Shown one piece after another: positions 13,001-21,343 of a stretch of DNA of 48,431 nucleotides. The stretch comes from a virus. Within the stretch, counting starts at the first letter, position 1, and every line of letters starts with the position of its first letter. The DNA is taken from the IMG/VR virus record IMGVR_UViG_3300048017_000010, positions 1 through 48,431 of that record. One strand, given 5' to 3'. Position numbers and translations under genes: made by a program. The notes below the pieces were generated by a model. That model worked only from the letters and a program-made list of their open reading frames with translations, did not search any database and was not told the DNA's origin.

Positions 13001-16000
13001 TCAATCTTGATGCCATCCTTACCCATAGACTTTAGCCAAGCGCGATAAGCGGCAACTTCCTCTGAGCCAATTTGACGACCGTCATCCTTGCCGTTATGCA
13101 GCTTTCGAGCGCGGCTTGTCATCAACTGAAAAGTCGTAACCTGCGGGTTTTTGATTGACAAGTAAACCGGGTAAATTGCGGCACCTTGATCTTTGCCAGG
13201 ATACATTTCCGCCCCACCTTCGCCGGGGTTTGTGCTAAACCAGCTTCCCACGGTGTCTATTGATGGACGTCGAAATTTAGTAGTGAACATTCGATCAAAC
13301 GCCGTAATGTCGCCCATGTCGGTGCCATCTCCCATCGGGCGAACAAAGGTTCCGTGATAAACCACTAGCGGCTCACCGCTCTCATCGACCACCTTGCTAT
13401 CGCCAAACCACTTCTTGAATGCCGCGCTGTCTGTTGGTGGGGCCTTGGCTGGAGCTCCCTCCCTCTGGAAAAGACTTTCCTGCACCATGGGGCCAGATGG
13501 CTTCTTCTTGACGCCAATCTGCTTGTCTCGCTGGCCCAGCATGGCATCAATGGCATCCACGTCAACATCAAGTAAGGACTCAGATGTGCGTACCAGTCGC
13601 TCAAGGGCCGACTCATAAGGCTTGCCGAGGCCAAGTGCCGTGCGGATTAACTCAATCAATCGTGTGAAGACTGACTTATCGCCAACTTTGATGTCATCCA
13701 AATAGGTCTGCACATCCTTGTCAGTCAAACCCCAAGCCAAAAGCTCGTCAGTATCCTCAAGCACGTTGTTCATGCGCTTGTAGTATTTCTCCATGACAGG
13801 CGGCAAAGTGCCAGCCTTGGCATCAGCATTGAAGCGTCCAACCACTGTGTTGAACAGCTCCGTCATCTGCTTTTTCAGCGGATCTGTGCCGGGCATGAAA
13901 ACAAACTGCGAACGAGTTGCAACGTGCAGCAACTCATGCAAGATGGTGTTGTACTGCACGCCCGGTGGGTAGCCTGCTTGGTTATCCATCACCGCAGCGC
14001 CATTCAGCGTCACGGAAATCTTTGTACCTTTATCGTCCTTACCCCACTCAAACTGGGTTACGCCACGAGCGCCACTCAGCATTCGTAGACGTGAAGATCC
14101 GCCGCTGATGTTGAATTCCAGCGTCATGCCCTTGCGCTGAAACTCGCGCAGACGGTTACGGGTCTTCTCTGCAATCACCTTGGCAAAAGCATTGGGGGCG
14201 TTGGCAACAGTCCAGTCCGCAGCTTGGATCATGGACTTACCAGTAAGCTCTTTCTCAATGCGCTGGTCTTCTGCGCTGATGTTGTAACCCCTTCCGGCTT
14301 CAGCGGTGAACATCGGCTCTTGTCCGAGGACCTCCTCATCGCGCACGCGGCCCTCAATCTCAGCACGTTCTACGTCGAAGACTTGCGGCTCACCAAACTG
14401 GTCAATCATCATGTCGATGATGCGGTCTTGATCTTCGGTGGGCAGATCGGCAAAGCCATCAATAGTTCGGTTGTACTGTCTGCGCTTCTCTTCACGCTTA
14501 CGCTCAATACGATCTAGTCGGGCGGCAATCTGCTCGGGCTTCATGCCCTTGGTTTTCAGGCCAATTGCATCAGCGCGGCTTTGCAACTCACCCTCACGCT
14601 GAGCCTCGTACTCCGCAGCGGCGCGATCATCCGCCATATCAACGGCAACTTGCTCATCGCCACCAAACTCGTCCTTGATCATTTGCGTCAAGGCTTCAGT
14701 GTCCTCTTCCTGCAAGAAGCCAGCCTCAACAGCAGCTTCTGCCAGCATATCTAAGCGAGGCGCATCAGCCCTGATCGCTCCGGGAAGCTGCTGGTTTGCA
14801 CGATAGGCGCTCTCGCCAAAGATGTCCTGCACATCCTTCTTGTTCATACCCTTGGATGCCAAGAACTTCTTAAACGGCGTGCGCTGAACAGCTTCTTTTG
14901 GGGCGATCTCTGGTTGGATGCGCTGACGGATTTGAGTCTTAAGCGCCTGCGTTTGCTCGGGCGTCAAAGGCTGACTCATGTCCTCGTCCAGCAAGGCCAA
15001 GAAGTCCTTCTGCATTTCAGGAACAACACCGGCCATGTAGTCGGCAGTCTCCTGCTGCGTCTTCTTAACGGGAGACATCAGGAAGTTTTCGACCTGGGCC
15101 ACGCGCTGATCCACGTCTGCGCGAGAGGCGTCAGTCTTTGCGGCCTGCTCTGTTTTCTGAGCTTCAACTTGTTTTGTCTGGGCTGCTGCTGCGGCTTCCT
15201 CTGCTGCGCGTCGCTCGGCCACGGCAGACATAAAGTCAGTACCGCGAGAATCCACGCCACGCAGGACGTTAAAGCCTTCAGGCTGGGCAATGGGCTCAAC
15301 CTGCTCAATAGTCTTTGTAGGCTGGTACTCAGGTGCCTTTGGTGCCTCAACCTTGGGTGCATTGGCTGCATCAAACTCAGCAATAGCACGCGAGCGCAGC
15401 ACCTCATTCATCATCGGGTCGCCGCTGTACTGCGTACTGCCAATATGCACACGCTCAGCACGCAGTTCTTTCTTGCGCTCAGCCTCGGCAGCTTTTTCCT
15501 CCGCAACAGCAGCACGCTCTTGTTGCTCGCGGCGAATCCTTGCTTGCTCCAGCAGCGTCTGGTTGACCTCTGATCCACCGCCAATACCACCGGCACGGGC
15601 ACGCTCCATTGCGGCCTCTTGGCGCTGCTGTTTGCGCTCAAGCTCAGCAGCCTGATCTTCAATGACTTGTGTTTGGGATGGCGGTGCAACCTCTGGCGTG
15701 GAATTGACTGACGATACTGCTGGTAAAGATGGCTGCGTCTCAGTTTCCGGGGATTGACGACCACTCAATGCTCCGCCAACTCCACCCATTCCAGCGGCAC
15801 CAACGGCTGCTTGAGCGGCGGTAACACCAAGACCCGATGTCAACGATTGCTCCGGGTCTACCTGTTGCATCGCCAAGTTTTGCAAGAACTTTCCGCCAAC
15901 CTCTTCAATTTCCTCGCCTGGGATTTCCTTCAGGGCACCAGCGCCAATTGCAGCAGCCTTACCAAGAACGCCTTTTACGCCAATACGCTCACCAGCAAGT

Positions 16001-16899
16001 GCTCGTTCAAACGCCTGAGCGCCAGGAAGTTTTGCGGCCAACAGTGACAAGGCTCCACCGCCAACACCAGCGGCGCGAGCCAGATTCAAGGCTTTATTGG
16101 CAGCATCAGCCTCTGGCATGCCACTCTCAACAAGATTTTTGTAAATCTCCTCGTATGAACCGCCGCCAATATCAGCGCCCTGTTGAACAGCCCCAACCCC
16201 CTTTGCGGCAGCAGCACCTCGCGCAACTTGACTTGCCGTGGCTTTCTTTAATGTTTCTGCAACAGCCAACTCGGCAGCCTCTTTAGCTGCAACTGTTGTG
16301 GCAGATTTGGCGGCAACCTGAGCAGCACGCAACTCCGCCAAAATTGCTGGGCCTGCACCCGGAATCAAAGCGGCAATGATGGATGGAATGGCTTGTGGCG
16401 TCTGCTCGGCAAGGAACGCGGTTAATTGCGCCGGGTCGGACAGCATTGATCCAGCTTGAGACTTGAATGCAGCCCACTGACCGCCATTCTTTTCGGCTTC
16501 TGCCGCAAGTCGTGCAGTCTCTGCTTCTTTGGCTAGCAGTGCTTTGGACGTTCGCTCCTTGGCCCACTCCTGCATATCCTTTCCAACGCCCTGAGCGCCA
16601 GTTGTGCTGAAATCTTTATCCTTAATGGCACCAGTAGCCAAGCCGACCAATTGCCCCGGCTGCTGTATCAGGCTTCCAAGTCCAGAAACAAGCTTTGCGC
16701 CTATGTCGGTAGCGGCCTCACCATAAGTGCGCTCGGGGATTTCCTTCTTTGCGGGCTCATCAGTCAGCCACTGGTTGTTTACCAAGTACGCTTTTTGCCC
16801 TTGATCATTCGTGGCAGTTTGCCCGACAGGCACCCACCGACCATCGACCAATGCAACTGTTTCGCCTGTCTGTGGGTTTGTCGCGGTTTGAATTGCCAT
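10051..16899 (-). CDS. Giant polyvalent virion protein with zincin and ART-like motifs, 2282 aa
   Basis: Last and largest late gene, probably an internal protein ejected with the DNA. Segments in order: N-terminal strand repeats with N-P-Q-T-G-E; an Ala/Gly-rich hydrophobic region (about 160-390) that could insert in membranes; a charged Ala/Glu/Gln-rich linker (400-640); a zincin motif H988-E-L-L-H992; an ADP-ribosyltransferase-like start V-V-Y1181-H-G-T with downstream G-S-W-F-S-T-N-P; and a long C-terminal helical region (about 1370-2280) resembling the LPD38-type domain of phage polyvalent proteins. Such multi-enzyme proteins modify host targets on entry. Start follows the previous stop after 2 bases with only a weak ribosome site. 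Confidence 0.8.
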   Translation of the reverse strand: MAIQTATNPQTGETVALVDGRWVPVGQTATNDQGQKAYLVNNQWLTDEPAKKEIPERTYGEAATDIGAKLVSGLGSLIQQPGQLVGLATGAIKDKDFSTTGAQGVGKDMQEWAKERTSKALLAKEAETARLAAEAEKNGGQWAAFKSQAGSMLSDPAQLTAFLAEQTPQAIPSIIAALIPGAGPAILAELRAAQVAAKSATTVAAKEAAELAVAETLKKATASQVARGAAAAKGVGAVQQGADIGGGSYEEIYKNLVESGMPEADAANKALNLARAAGVGGGALSLLAAKLPGAQAFERALAGERIGVKGVLGKAAAIGAGALKEIPGEEIEEVGGKFLQNLAMQQVDPEQSLTSGLGVTAAQAAVGAAGMGGVGGALSGRQSPETETQPSLPAVSSVNSTPEVAPPSQTQVIEDQAAELERKQQRQEAAMERARAGGIGGGSEVNQTLLEQARIRREQQERAAVAEEKAAEAERKKELRAERVHIGSTQYSGDPMMNEVLRSRAIAEFDAANAPKVEAPKAPEYQPTKTIEQVEPIAQPEGFNVLRGVDSRGTDFMSAVAERRAAEEAAAAAQTKQVEAQKTEQAAKTDASRADVDQRVAQVENFLMSPVKKTQQETADYMAGVVPEMQKDFLALLDEDMSQPLTPEQTQALKTQIRQRIQPEIAPKEAVQRTPFKKFLASKGMNKKDVQDIFGESAYRANQQLPGAIRADAPRLDMLAEAAVEAGFLQEEDTEALTQMIKDEFGGDEQVAVDMADDRAAAEYEAQREGELQSRADAIGLKTKGMKPEQIAARLDRIERKREEKRRQYNRTIDGFADLPTEDQDRIIDMMIDQFGEPQVFDVERAEIEGRVRDEEVLGQEPMFTAEAGRGYNISAEDQRIEKELTGKSMIQAADWTVANAPNAFAKVIAEKTRNRLREFQRKGMTLEFNISGGSSRLRMLSGARGVTQFEWGKDDKGTKISVTLNGAAVMDNQAGYPPGVQYNTILHELLHVATRSQFVFMPGTDPLKKQMTELFNTVVGRFNADAKAGTLPPVMEKYYKRMNNVLEDTDELLAWGLTDKDVQTYLDDIKVGDKSVFTRLIELIRTALGLGKPYESALERLVRTSESLLDVDVDAIDAMLGQRDKQIGVKKKPSGPMVQESLFQREGAPAKAPPTDSAAFKKWFGDSKVVDESGEPLVVYHGTFVRPMGDGTDMGDITAFDRMFTTKFRRPSIDTVGSWFSTNPGEGGAEMYPGKDQGAAIYPVYLSIKNPQVTTFQLMTSRARKLHNGKDDGRQIGSEEVAAYRAWLKSMGKDGIKIEASGNEGSTEFDNQVAWIALEPTQIKSATGNIGTYDPTNPDIRYQREAKSNPNQAAQANLDILDATGMQLQPPEPGRIQSIKNALRKMGEDPALTKDSAKSSIKKFLDKMEVAAFSGDAAFNNDIRRNLEADFADNPKVLGMLLEASQSQAVHADALATQFIVDGGIAFDPATKKWVSIKKEDNFIKLAKQIEKAAEKYGLNKEQTEQIAHTYFVAKRFKDLLKKQNARDADTDRLKAELEAENANIKQYKKEGDFEKLRTSERAKNDIKADIAKLEKAKVLISEDQRAMIEPGLSLVKNMPELEDISDTWQGIRANAVKAMIDGNLWSMKYAEDMLDNAAYVPFYRDEQLDEGGGPQEFIKGMEVKAAEFRLKGSNAAVNDVFDNMVRWTQYAINRSVRNHKALQMVNIGTELQVGDRRMAELVDKMDPKKNTIRVFRDGTQEIYSMADPLYVDAFSAISNVTIPSLKFFTWFSNILRQSVVLYPLFSVAQVPQDAISAMFTSGLKTRYALRIPVLAVKEFLKTLNKTSATHNLLKTYGATGVRDFNATVARNDIQIAAGLKGAKTFGGKGVEMLSHVAMAADNAIRQAVYEASMQQGLSKGEAIEKAFDIINFRRRGTSKLVNLAGQTVPFFYAYMSVQRTAYKTLTLVGISPQKRQEALNTLATTSGAVMALSLFYVMMNGGDEEYEKTPTATRDRTLNIPGTGGLRIPLRPDLFLMPKVLTEHLYHLITDAGLSDGEKFRKSVADGVVNAVLSPQPIPQAVKPAIEVAINYDFFQGRPLIGQFEKQKEAERQFNDNTSEFSKMLGEFGVSPIAADHVIRGMFGSAGGLFLYTTNFMINSDPDVPRPELSFRDAMSALPGTSGFVTKASENALKTDFYALRDEVEKVKNTYNDIKLRSPQELDQFLSDEKNIARLGLAKGTEKIGMQLSKIRRAINQITNAPEDLYSASEKKDAIKELRDVEKEMLKSVDIPALRKMAMM

Positions 16900-16901
16900 A
16901 A

Positions 16902-18797
16902 TTAGTTCATCTTGAAGCCGGGTGGAGGTGGTGGTACTTTACCTGCTGATAATGGCTCTGCCACACTGGGACCCATTTTTGTCATGCTTGCAATTTGCCT
17001 GTTGATTTCTGACATCTTGCGAACGGCATCTTCCCGTGTTTTTGCTGGGAGCATAAAATTGCTGGCAGTATCCTCGGCGCTCTTGAGAAGAGTTTTTAGC
17101 TCCGCCAGCTCTTGACGATCACCAGCCACGGCAGAACCTGACCCACCCGCCCAACGGCCACGGCCAATAGCCATCTCCAAGTCAGTGGCACGCGCCATTA
17201 ACTCGGTAGCAACTTTTGGATCAGTGGCCCTGCGAGCTTGCTGTTTCAAGGATGTAATTTGGTTGATGCGGTTCTGCTCGTTGTACTCGCGGGTTTGCCC
17301 AATATTGGCAACTTTAAGTTGGTTCTGCATGCGCTCTCTATCGAGCTTCGCGTTTTGCTCCAACTCAAACATCTTGAGTGTGTTTTGCTGGGCTAACTTG
17401 CGTGCTTCTTGCTCATTGTTCGACACTTGTTTTGCTGCATCAAACTGCTCTTTGAAGACCTGATTGAAACGGTTTTCACCTACGTTGTACTGGTCTGTGG
17501 CAAACGCACGAACGGTGTCAAGTTTCTTTTGGGACACATCAAGCGCCTGCTTGGTTAGGTCGTACTGCTCCAGTTGGCGAGCTTGCTCTAGCTTGCGAAC
17601 ACCCGAAGCCCCTTGAGCGCCAGCCTCAAATGAGGATAGCCCACGAGGTGTAGCGGCAACTTGACCAAGGTACTCCATAAGCCGACCAAAACCATCCTGC
17701 GGTCCTTCAAGTTGGGCCTTGCGTTTTTCAAGCTCTGCAATCATTCGATCTTGGGCTGAAGTATCTGGTGCGCCAATAGCTTCGCGGCGACGCTCCATAG
17801 AGGCAATGCGCTCGGCCTCTGGGTCTCTGCGCATGGCAGCTTTCTGAATCAAATCAGCTTCCGACTCCTGTGGAAGCGTAGCGGCCTGTGGCGCGACCAT
17901 CGGCGCAGAAGGCGCAGAAGGCGCAGCTTGGGGTGGCCGTGCGACGGGTAGCGGACGGGGTTCCTGCTGTTGGCGCTGCTGCTCAGCCAATGCTTTTAAA
18001 TCAGCAATTGGCCTTGGTGCAGGCGGAATGCTTTGCATTCTTGCCTCCGAAGCATTAAGCGCCGACCTGTTGTCTGCTGCCGTCTTGCTTTCCGCAGCCT
18101 TCGTGGATTTTGCTTCGGCGCGATCTAGGCTTGGATCGCCCACCAGTTTGCGCAGCAGCATAATTGGGTCGGGGACAGCCCTGTCAATTGCTTGACCAAG
18201 ATTTCGCATCTGCTCCGCGTAAGGCATCGTTTCGTTGCCCATCGCTCGGATATTTTCTAGGCGAGATTTTTCCTCCGCCTCGGAACGCTCTCGATTTTCT
18301 CTATTCATGCGGTCATATGGAGTCTCGTACTCTCCTTCGTCACCGCCTTTTTTGAAGGCAACAATGCCGCCGCCAGCCATCTGGAAATCAACCGGCAACT
18401 CATCAATGCCTTGAGGCTGGGCCTCTGGTTGAGGGGTGTCTTCTGGCACTTGAGGTGATTGAGATTGCTCCATTAAAGCCTGAAGACCTTGCTGCTGCTG
18501 CTGAGCTTGAACCTGCTGAGCCTGCATCTTCTGGCGAGCTTGCTCCTGCACAGTCTGCATCACTGTTGGCATTTGCCCCTGTTGCCCTTGCTGCCCCTGC
18601 ATTTGTGCAAGTTGATCCATCGCCTGCTGTTTGGCTACAGCGTCTTTTTCGTTGGTGATGATATTTAGGGCCAGTAGCTTTTGCAGATCAGGAGGCAATC
18701 CTGGTTTTCCTTGCTGCTCCTGCTCAATGCGCTGCTGAAGAGGCTGCGGATTACCTCGGAAGAGTGCCGCTATGCCTTGTGCGCTTGGTTGCTGCAT
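16902..18797 (-). CDS. Gln-rich internal virion protein, 631 aa
   Basis: AAGGA precedes ATG 18797. Residues about 20-130 are glutamine-rich, followed by F-Q-M-A-G-G-G-I-V-A-F-K-K-G-G, a glycine-lysine phrase I associate with internal proteins of this podovirus type. The centre is charged and Ala/Pro-rich; the C-terminal half is a long helix-forming region with many Q, R and N. It ends P-P-P-P-P-G-F-K. No enzyme motif. Position between two other large virion proteins suggests a channel or ejection component. Confidence 0.7.
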   Translation of the reverse strand: MQQPSAQGIAALFRGNPQPLQQRIEQEQQGKPGLPPDLQKLLALNIITNEKDAVAKQQAMDQLAQMQGQQGQQGQMPTVMQTVQEQARQKMQAQQVQAQQQQQGLQALMEQSQSPQVPEDTPQPEAQPQGIDELPVDFQMAGGGIVAFKKGGDEGEYETPYDRMNRENRERSEAEEKSRLENIRAMGNETMPYAEQMRNLGQAIDRAVPDPIMLLRKLVGDPSLDRAEAKSTKAAESKTAADNRSALNASEARMQSIPPAPRPIADLKALAEQQRQQQEPRPLPVARPPQAAPSAPSAPMVAPQAATLPQESEADLIQKAAMRRDPEAERIASMERRREAIGAPDTSAQDRMIAELEKRKAQLEGPQDGFGRLMEYLGQVAATPRGLSSFEAGAQGASGVRKLEQARQLEQYDLTKQALDVSQKKLDTVRAFATDQYNVGENRFNQVFKEQFDAAKQVSNNEQEARKLAQQNTLKMFELEQNAKLDRERMQNQLKVANIGQTREYNEQNRINQITSLKQQARRATDPKVATELMARATDLEMAIGRGRWAGGSGSAVAGDRQELAELKTLLKSAEDTASNFMLPAKTREDAVRKMSEINRQIASMTKMGPSVAEPLSAGKVPPPPPGFKMN

Positions 18798-18813
18798 GAT
18801 GTTTCCTTGTCGC

Positions 18814-21342
18814 TTACTTTGGTGCTGTGGTTGCAGCAGGAGTCTTGCCGCTCAAAATATCTGCAATTTGCTGCGCGGTCATGGTGCCTTGCGCAAACTG
18901 CTGGAGATTGTTTGTTCCCGGAGTTGTGTACGACTGCGCAGCAAGCGGAAGGCCGGAAAGCAAAGACTGCTCAAACTGAATCATCTTGAACGGGTCAAGG
19001 CGGGCTTCATTAAACTGAGCTTGATCCGCTGCAATGCCCTCGGACGCAATGCTTCGCTCCGTTGCACCTAATCCAGCCAGTGCATTAATGCCTGCCAGAT
19101 TGTTTTGGAATGCTGTATTCCCCAAGCTTCCTTGGGCCAGTGCCGCCTGAATGCCGAGTTGGTCGGACTGCAAACCGAGGTTAGCACCAAACTGGCGCGA
19201 TTGTTCTTGCTGACGTGCCGCCTCCAAGGCCGCATTAAGGTTGGCCTGACTCGCGGCAATACCCGCTTGCTGATTGGCAACACCAGCCTGCAACTTCTGC
19301 TGACTTGCGGTTGTTGCGGATGTGAGTGCGTACTGAGCAGCAAACTGCCGAGACGCCTCTTCAGCCTGTTGAGCCGACATTCCGTACTGCGCTTGGAGCT
19401 GCGCCGCTGTCATGGACTGGCCTTGGTTGAACTGGCGAGCCATCTCCTGCGCTTGCTGTGCCGACAAACCATACTGCGCCTGAAGTTGCGCTGCGTTCAT
19501 TCCTTGCGTTGACCCAAATTGGCGGGATGCCTCACGAGCCTGTTGGGCCGTCATGTTCCGATTTTGATCCGCATTGAACTGAGACATTGCATTCGTGTAT
19601 GCAGTGTTGTACCCCTGACCAGTAATGTCTGCCAACTTGGTGCCAAGGTTCCTGCGGGCTTCAGCCTCCATAATCGCCTGACGACTTCCGCCAAAAGCAC
19701 CAGCCTGAGTAAGACGCCCAGCATCAGCAAGGCGTGATATATCAGCTTGACGACGGGCCTCCAAAAGTTGAGGTTCAAGCGAAGTTTGCAAGTATGGGTT
19801 CATGTACTGGCGAGCTTGCTCAGTACCAAAAATACCAGCATCAAACTCTCCAGTTTCATACGCATCTGGCGCTTGGTATTGATTTGTAAATTGCGTTGCC
19901 GAACTTCCTTGCGCCGGAGCTTGAAACTGATTTTCAAATTGACCAGCCTGATATGCCGTAGGAGCCTTGAATCCTGACGATACATTCCCTGCTGAAACTT
20001 TTGAATACGAAGGTGCGGCTGCTGCTGCATATGTTGGGGCTGATGCCAAATCAGAGGCAATCCCGCCAACCGTTGACGCCGCCTGCCCAATTGCCGCTGG
20101 TGCTTGCAGGTTGCTGGCTTGCGCAAAGGCTTGCTGTTGCAGATTGGAAGCTCCAGCCGTCAGTGGTCCGGTATACGCACTGTAAGGAGCTTGAGCCAGC
20201 GCAGAGCCACGGCCAAGCAAATCGGTAACGTAGTCGCCAGCCCAATTTGAAAGACTGGACTCAGAGCCAGTTGCTCCCGAAGGAACCGTTGTGCCGCCAG
20301 TTGCATAGCGATCTACAGAGCCGCCCGGCATGTACTTGTCGGGCTCAATTTGTTTGCCCTGCTTGGTTGTTCCAGTGCGGTCCTTGCGAATTTGATCCAT
20401 CATGGCGTACAGCTTTTTGGCACCCTTTTTTGAGTCGCCGTTGCCAAGTCGCTCAACCATTTCTGGCGTGATGAATGCCTCTTCGTTTGCTACGCGAGCC
20501 TCTTGTACGTCATCAATCTTGGTCGGGATAGAGTCGCTCATTCCATCGCCATCGCCCTTGATTGGGGTAGCTTTAAATTTTGATGCAAGCAGCTTCAGGC
20601 CAGCCTCCGAGCTTCCATTCCCCAAGTGGCTAACAACGTCAGCAGGGACAACAAATCCATCGCTGACCAAGCCGCCTTTTGCGAGTCCTTGTCGCGCCAC
20701 CAGCTCTCCGTTCGCAGACCGGATAAATTGATCTCGCTCAGCAGGGGTTACTTCGTTGCCAAATTTTGCAGTCCAATCAGCAAGCCCTTGTGGATCGGCA
20801 CCTCGACCTAGAAATGTTTGATACAAGCCTTCTACTGTTTTTGGCGATTCGCTAGTTGATGCTATGCCGCCAGTCTTGTCAAAAAATGTCGCGCCACCTC
20901 CATAGTCAATGCCGCCCGATCCTGGGCGACGGTCAGCGGGCGGAGCTGTCAGCATGTTTCGAGAGGCGGTGTACTTGGGAATCTTGCCTTGGTAGCCTGT
21001 TGGCGCAACATTGTTTGGTTTTGACGCGGCATACAAACCCATTCCAAGCTGAGCAAACTTCAACGGGTCATATGCACCGCCCGTCTTAAGAAGATCAAGC
21101 GCCTTGTTCCCATACTGCTGAAGCAGGCTGGAAAAAGTTGGGTCTTTGCGCAGGTTTGCTTCAACTTCTTTTGCATGCGTTGCCAATTCTGGCCCTGTTA
21201 AATTTGCATACCCGGTCCAGTCGATATTTGAATCATCTGGACCTGAAAGTTGTTCAGGAAACGTGCTTCCACTGGGGTCGGTTAGTAAAAAATCATCTTG
21301 CTGCTCGACCCAATCACCCGCTGTTTCATCCCACTCGTACAT
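18814..21342 (-). CDS. Internal virion/tail protein with DUF4214-like segment and Gln repeats, 842 aa
   Basis: Residues about 170-215 (L-Y-Q-T-F-L-G-R-G-A-D-P-Q-G-L-A-D-W) match the DUF4214-like motif also seen at the N-terminus of the upstream neighbour. Next comes G-G-L-V-S-D-G-F-V-V-P-A-D-V-V-S-H-L-G-N-G, repeated in altered form as E-A-F-I-T-P-E-M-V-E-R-L-G-N-G, flanking G-D-G-D-G-M-S-D-S-I-P. Residues about 585-665 contain tandem units of about 29 residues built on A-A-Q-L-Q-A-Q-Y-G-x-S-A-Q-Q-A, encoded around 19350-19560. It is probably a structural or ejection protein. AAGGA before ATG 21342. Confidence 0.7.
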   Translation of the reverse strand: MYEWDETAGDWVEQQDDFLLTDPSGSTFPEQLSGPDDSNIDWTGYANLTGPELATHAKEVEANLRKDPTFSSLLQQYGNKALDLLKTGGAYDPLKFAQLGMGLYAASKPNNVAPTGYQGKIPKYTASRNMLTAPPADRRPGSGGIDYGGGATFFDKTGGIASTSESPKTVEGLYQTFLGRGADPQGLADWTAKFGNEVTPAERDQFIRSANGELVARQGLAKGGLVSDGFVVPADVVSHLGNGSSEAGLKLLASKFKATPIKGDGDGMSDSIPTKIDDVQEARVANEEAFITPEMVERLGNGDSKKGAKKLYAMMDQIRKDRTGTTKQGKQIEPDKYMPGGSVDRYATGGTTVPSGATGSESSLSNWAGDYVTDLLGRGSALAQAPYSAYTGPLTAGASNLQQQAFAQASNLQAPAAIGQAASTVGGIASDLASAPTYAAAAAPSYSKVSAGNVSSGFKAPTAYQAGQFENQFQAPAQGSSATQFTNQYQAPDAYETGEFDAGIFGTEQARQYMNPYLQTSLEPQLLEARRQADISRLADAGRLTQAGAFGGSRQAIMEAEARRNLGTKLADITGQGYNTAYTNAMSQFNADQNRNMTAQQAREASRQFGSTQGMNAAQLQAQYGLSAQQAQEMARQFNQGQSMTAAQLQAQYGMSAQQAEEASRQFAAQYALTSATTASQQKLQAGVANQQAGIAASQANLNAALEAARQQEQSRQFGANLGLQSDQLGIQAALAQGSLGNTAFQNNLAGINALAGLGATERSIASEGIAADQAQFNEARLDPFKMIQFEQSLLSGLPLAAQSYTTPGTNNLQQFAQGTMTAQQIADILSGKTPAATTAPK

Positions 21343-21343
21343 C

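Noticed and set aside
11674-13035. 453-codon plus-strand open frame opposite the polyvalent protein gene
   Set aside because: Antisense to a long clearly coding frame; the sequence has no family features, and its openness follows from codon use on the other strand.
14914-15573. 219-codon plus-strand Leu/Cys-rich frame
   Set aside because: Complement of the Ala/Glu/Gln-rich linker of the giant virion protein; composition explains it.
19350-19560. CRISPR-like repeat array
   Set aside because: Repeats are in frame, diverged, and encode a Gln-rich protein repeat without unique spacers.
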